This document shows positions 6,094 to 6,968 of a DNA stretch of 6,968 nucleotides, piece by piece; the stretch's first letter is position 1; every line of letters starts with the position of its first letter. A program made the position numbers and the translations under genes. The DNA is taken from contig CATXML010000060.1 of the NCBI GenBank assembly GCA_958372035.1, forward strand, positions 1 to 6,968, written 5' to 3'. Source of the DNA: an uncultured Collinsella sp. GTDB lineage: Bacteria > Actinomycetota > Coriobacteriia > Coriobacteriales > Coriobacteriaceae. A model generated the notes under the pieces. It worked only from the letters and a program-made list of their open reading frames with translations. It searched no databases and was not told the DNA's origin.

Positions 6094-6968
6094 TTAGAAG
6101 TTGGCGTCGTTGAACTGGGTGCTCTCGAGTCCGTCGAGTTGCTGTTCGGGCGTATCTGCGACGCTCTCGAGCAGCTCAGTGGGATCGACGTTCATATTCT
6201 TACCGGCTTCGTTGCCGTTGACCAGGTCGTCCGAGAAGATGTCGACTTCCATTTCTTCGGCCTCTTCGATCTGAACCTCGAGCGGCACTTGGGTGCGCAC
6301 GAGCTTAACGGCCGGGCGCATGCGGGCAAACAGCGGCACGTACTCGATGATGATGGCCGAGTTCTCGAGACCGTACCAGCGTGCCGGGCTTCCGCAGGCG
6401 CGGCGGACGGCGTACTTGATGGCCATCACGCGGTGGTCATTGCGGTTGATGTCCGTTTCGGGGGCGAGCATCTTGCGCAGCATACAAAAACGGAAGTCGC
6501 CCACGTTGCCGCGCGTCTCGTAGATAGAGTAGGTGTGATGCTGCGGCGGCAACTCACCCGATGCCATCAGGTCGCCAACGATCTGGCGTAGGTAGGCGTT
6601 GACGCGCTGATTGACCTTAAAGCCCAGGTCCAAGCGCACGCGGAATAGGAAGTCTGTGCCAAAGGTCTCGACGGAATACTCGTGCGTATAGGGCTCGTCG
6701 GTAACGTGCACGTTGATGAACCAGTATGCCTTGGCGCGCTTGGGATGCTTATCCAAGATGGAATAGAGCACGTCGCGGTCGAGCGTGAGCGGGTCGGGGC
6801 TGTTGGTGAGGAACACCAGATTGTCGGCGAGCACGGGGTAGGTCTCGTCGTTGCGCAGGCGGTTGAGCTGGTCAATGTACTTGGAGACGGGCAGCAGGAT
6901 CGTCTGCGTGCGCTCGATGGCGGTGCCGCGGCGCCACACGTACATAAGGCCAAACAGCAGCGAGGCCA
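6094..6968 (-). CDS. kup: KUP-family potassium uptake protein, C-terminal part (5' end outside window)
   Basis: The frame is open to the right edge (about 291 codons), and the Met at 6945 is internal. The visible part begins in the last membrane helix (ASLLFGLMYVWRRGTAIER). The cytoplasmic C-terminal domain of KUP/HAK/KT transporters follows: LPVSKYIDQLNRL, a LVFLTNSPDP strand, YSILDKHPKRAKAYWF, VHVTDEPYTHEYSV, FRVRLDLGFKVNQRVN, then GDFRFCML and GLENSAIIIEYVPL. The family imports potassium with protons; the pore-forming part is not in the window. Past the conserved domain is an unusual acidic tail of about 64 residues (6097-6288) with 18 Asp/Glu and a single Lys. The gene converges on bsh and ends at the hairpin 6034-6071. 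Confidence 0.88.
   Translation of the reverse strand, partial: ASLLFGLMYVWRRGTAIERTQTILLPVSKYIDQLNRLRNDETYPVLADNLVFLTNSPDPLTLDRDVLYSILDKHPKRAKAYWFINVHVTDEPYTHEYSVETFGTDFLFRVRLDLGFKVNQRVNAYLRQIVGDLMASGELPPQHHTYSIYETRGNVGDFRFCMLRKMLAPETDINRNDHRVMAIKYAVRRACGSPARWYGLENSAIIIEYVPLFARMRPAVKLVRTQVPLEVQIEEAEEMEVDIFSDDLVNGNEAGKNMNVDPTELLESVADTPEQQLDGLESTQFNDANF

Overview
The window looks like a chromosomal segment of a high-GC gut actinobacterium, most likely a Coriobacteriia member close to Collinsella. This is inferred from the GC-rich coding sequence, clear Shine-Dalgarno sites, a bile salt hydrolase, and a surface protein ending in an LAxTG-type sorting signal. No database search was possible, so the taxon is an inference.

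Left half (1-3033, minus strand): two tandem paralogous genes for secreted, repeat-rich beta-helix surface proteins. The upstream copy (997-2781) is complete, with a signal peptide, a Cthe_2159-like repeat domain, a charged linker, LAATG, a membrane helix and a basic tail. The downstream copy (1-725) is cut by the window edge. Each copy has a nearly identical ~98-nt leader and is preceded by a related terminator hairpin. Between the copies lies a short relic of the 3' end of the neighbouring permease gene, encoding exactly its last 13 residues. The pair therefore appears to have arisen by tandem duplication of a ~2.06-kb unit whose break fell inside the permease gene.

Middle (2989-4915): an AzgA/PbuG-type NCS2 purine permease on the minus strand is divergent from a short peptide-deformylase-like gene on the plus strand. 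The deformylase-like protein keeps all three metal ligands but has Met in place of the catalytic Glu (HMIDH instead of HExDH). A strong terminator follows it.

Right (5047-6968): a choloylglycine hydrolase/bile salt hydrolase with an intact Cys2 active site converges on the C-terminal part of a KUP-type potassium transporter that continues past the window edge. The two share a hairpin terminator.

The genes are mostly single transcription units separated by terminators, not one operon. The common theme is life in the gut lumen: surface attachment or glycan binding, purine uptake, bile-acid deconjugation and potassium uptake.
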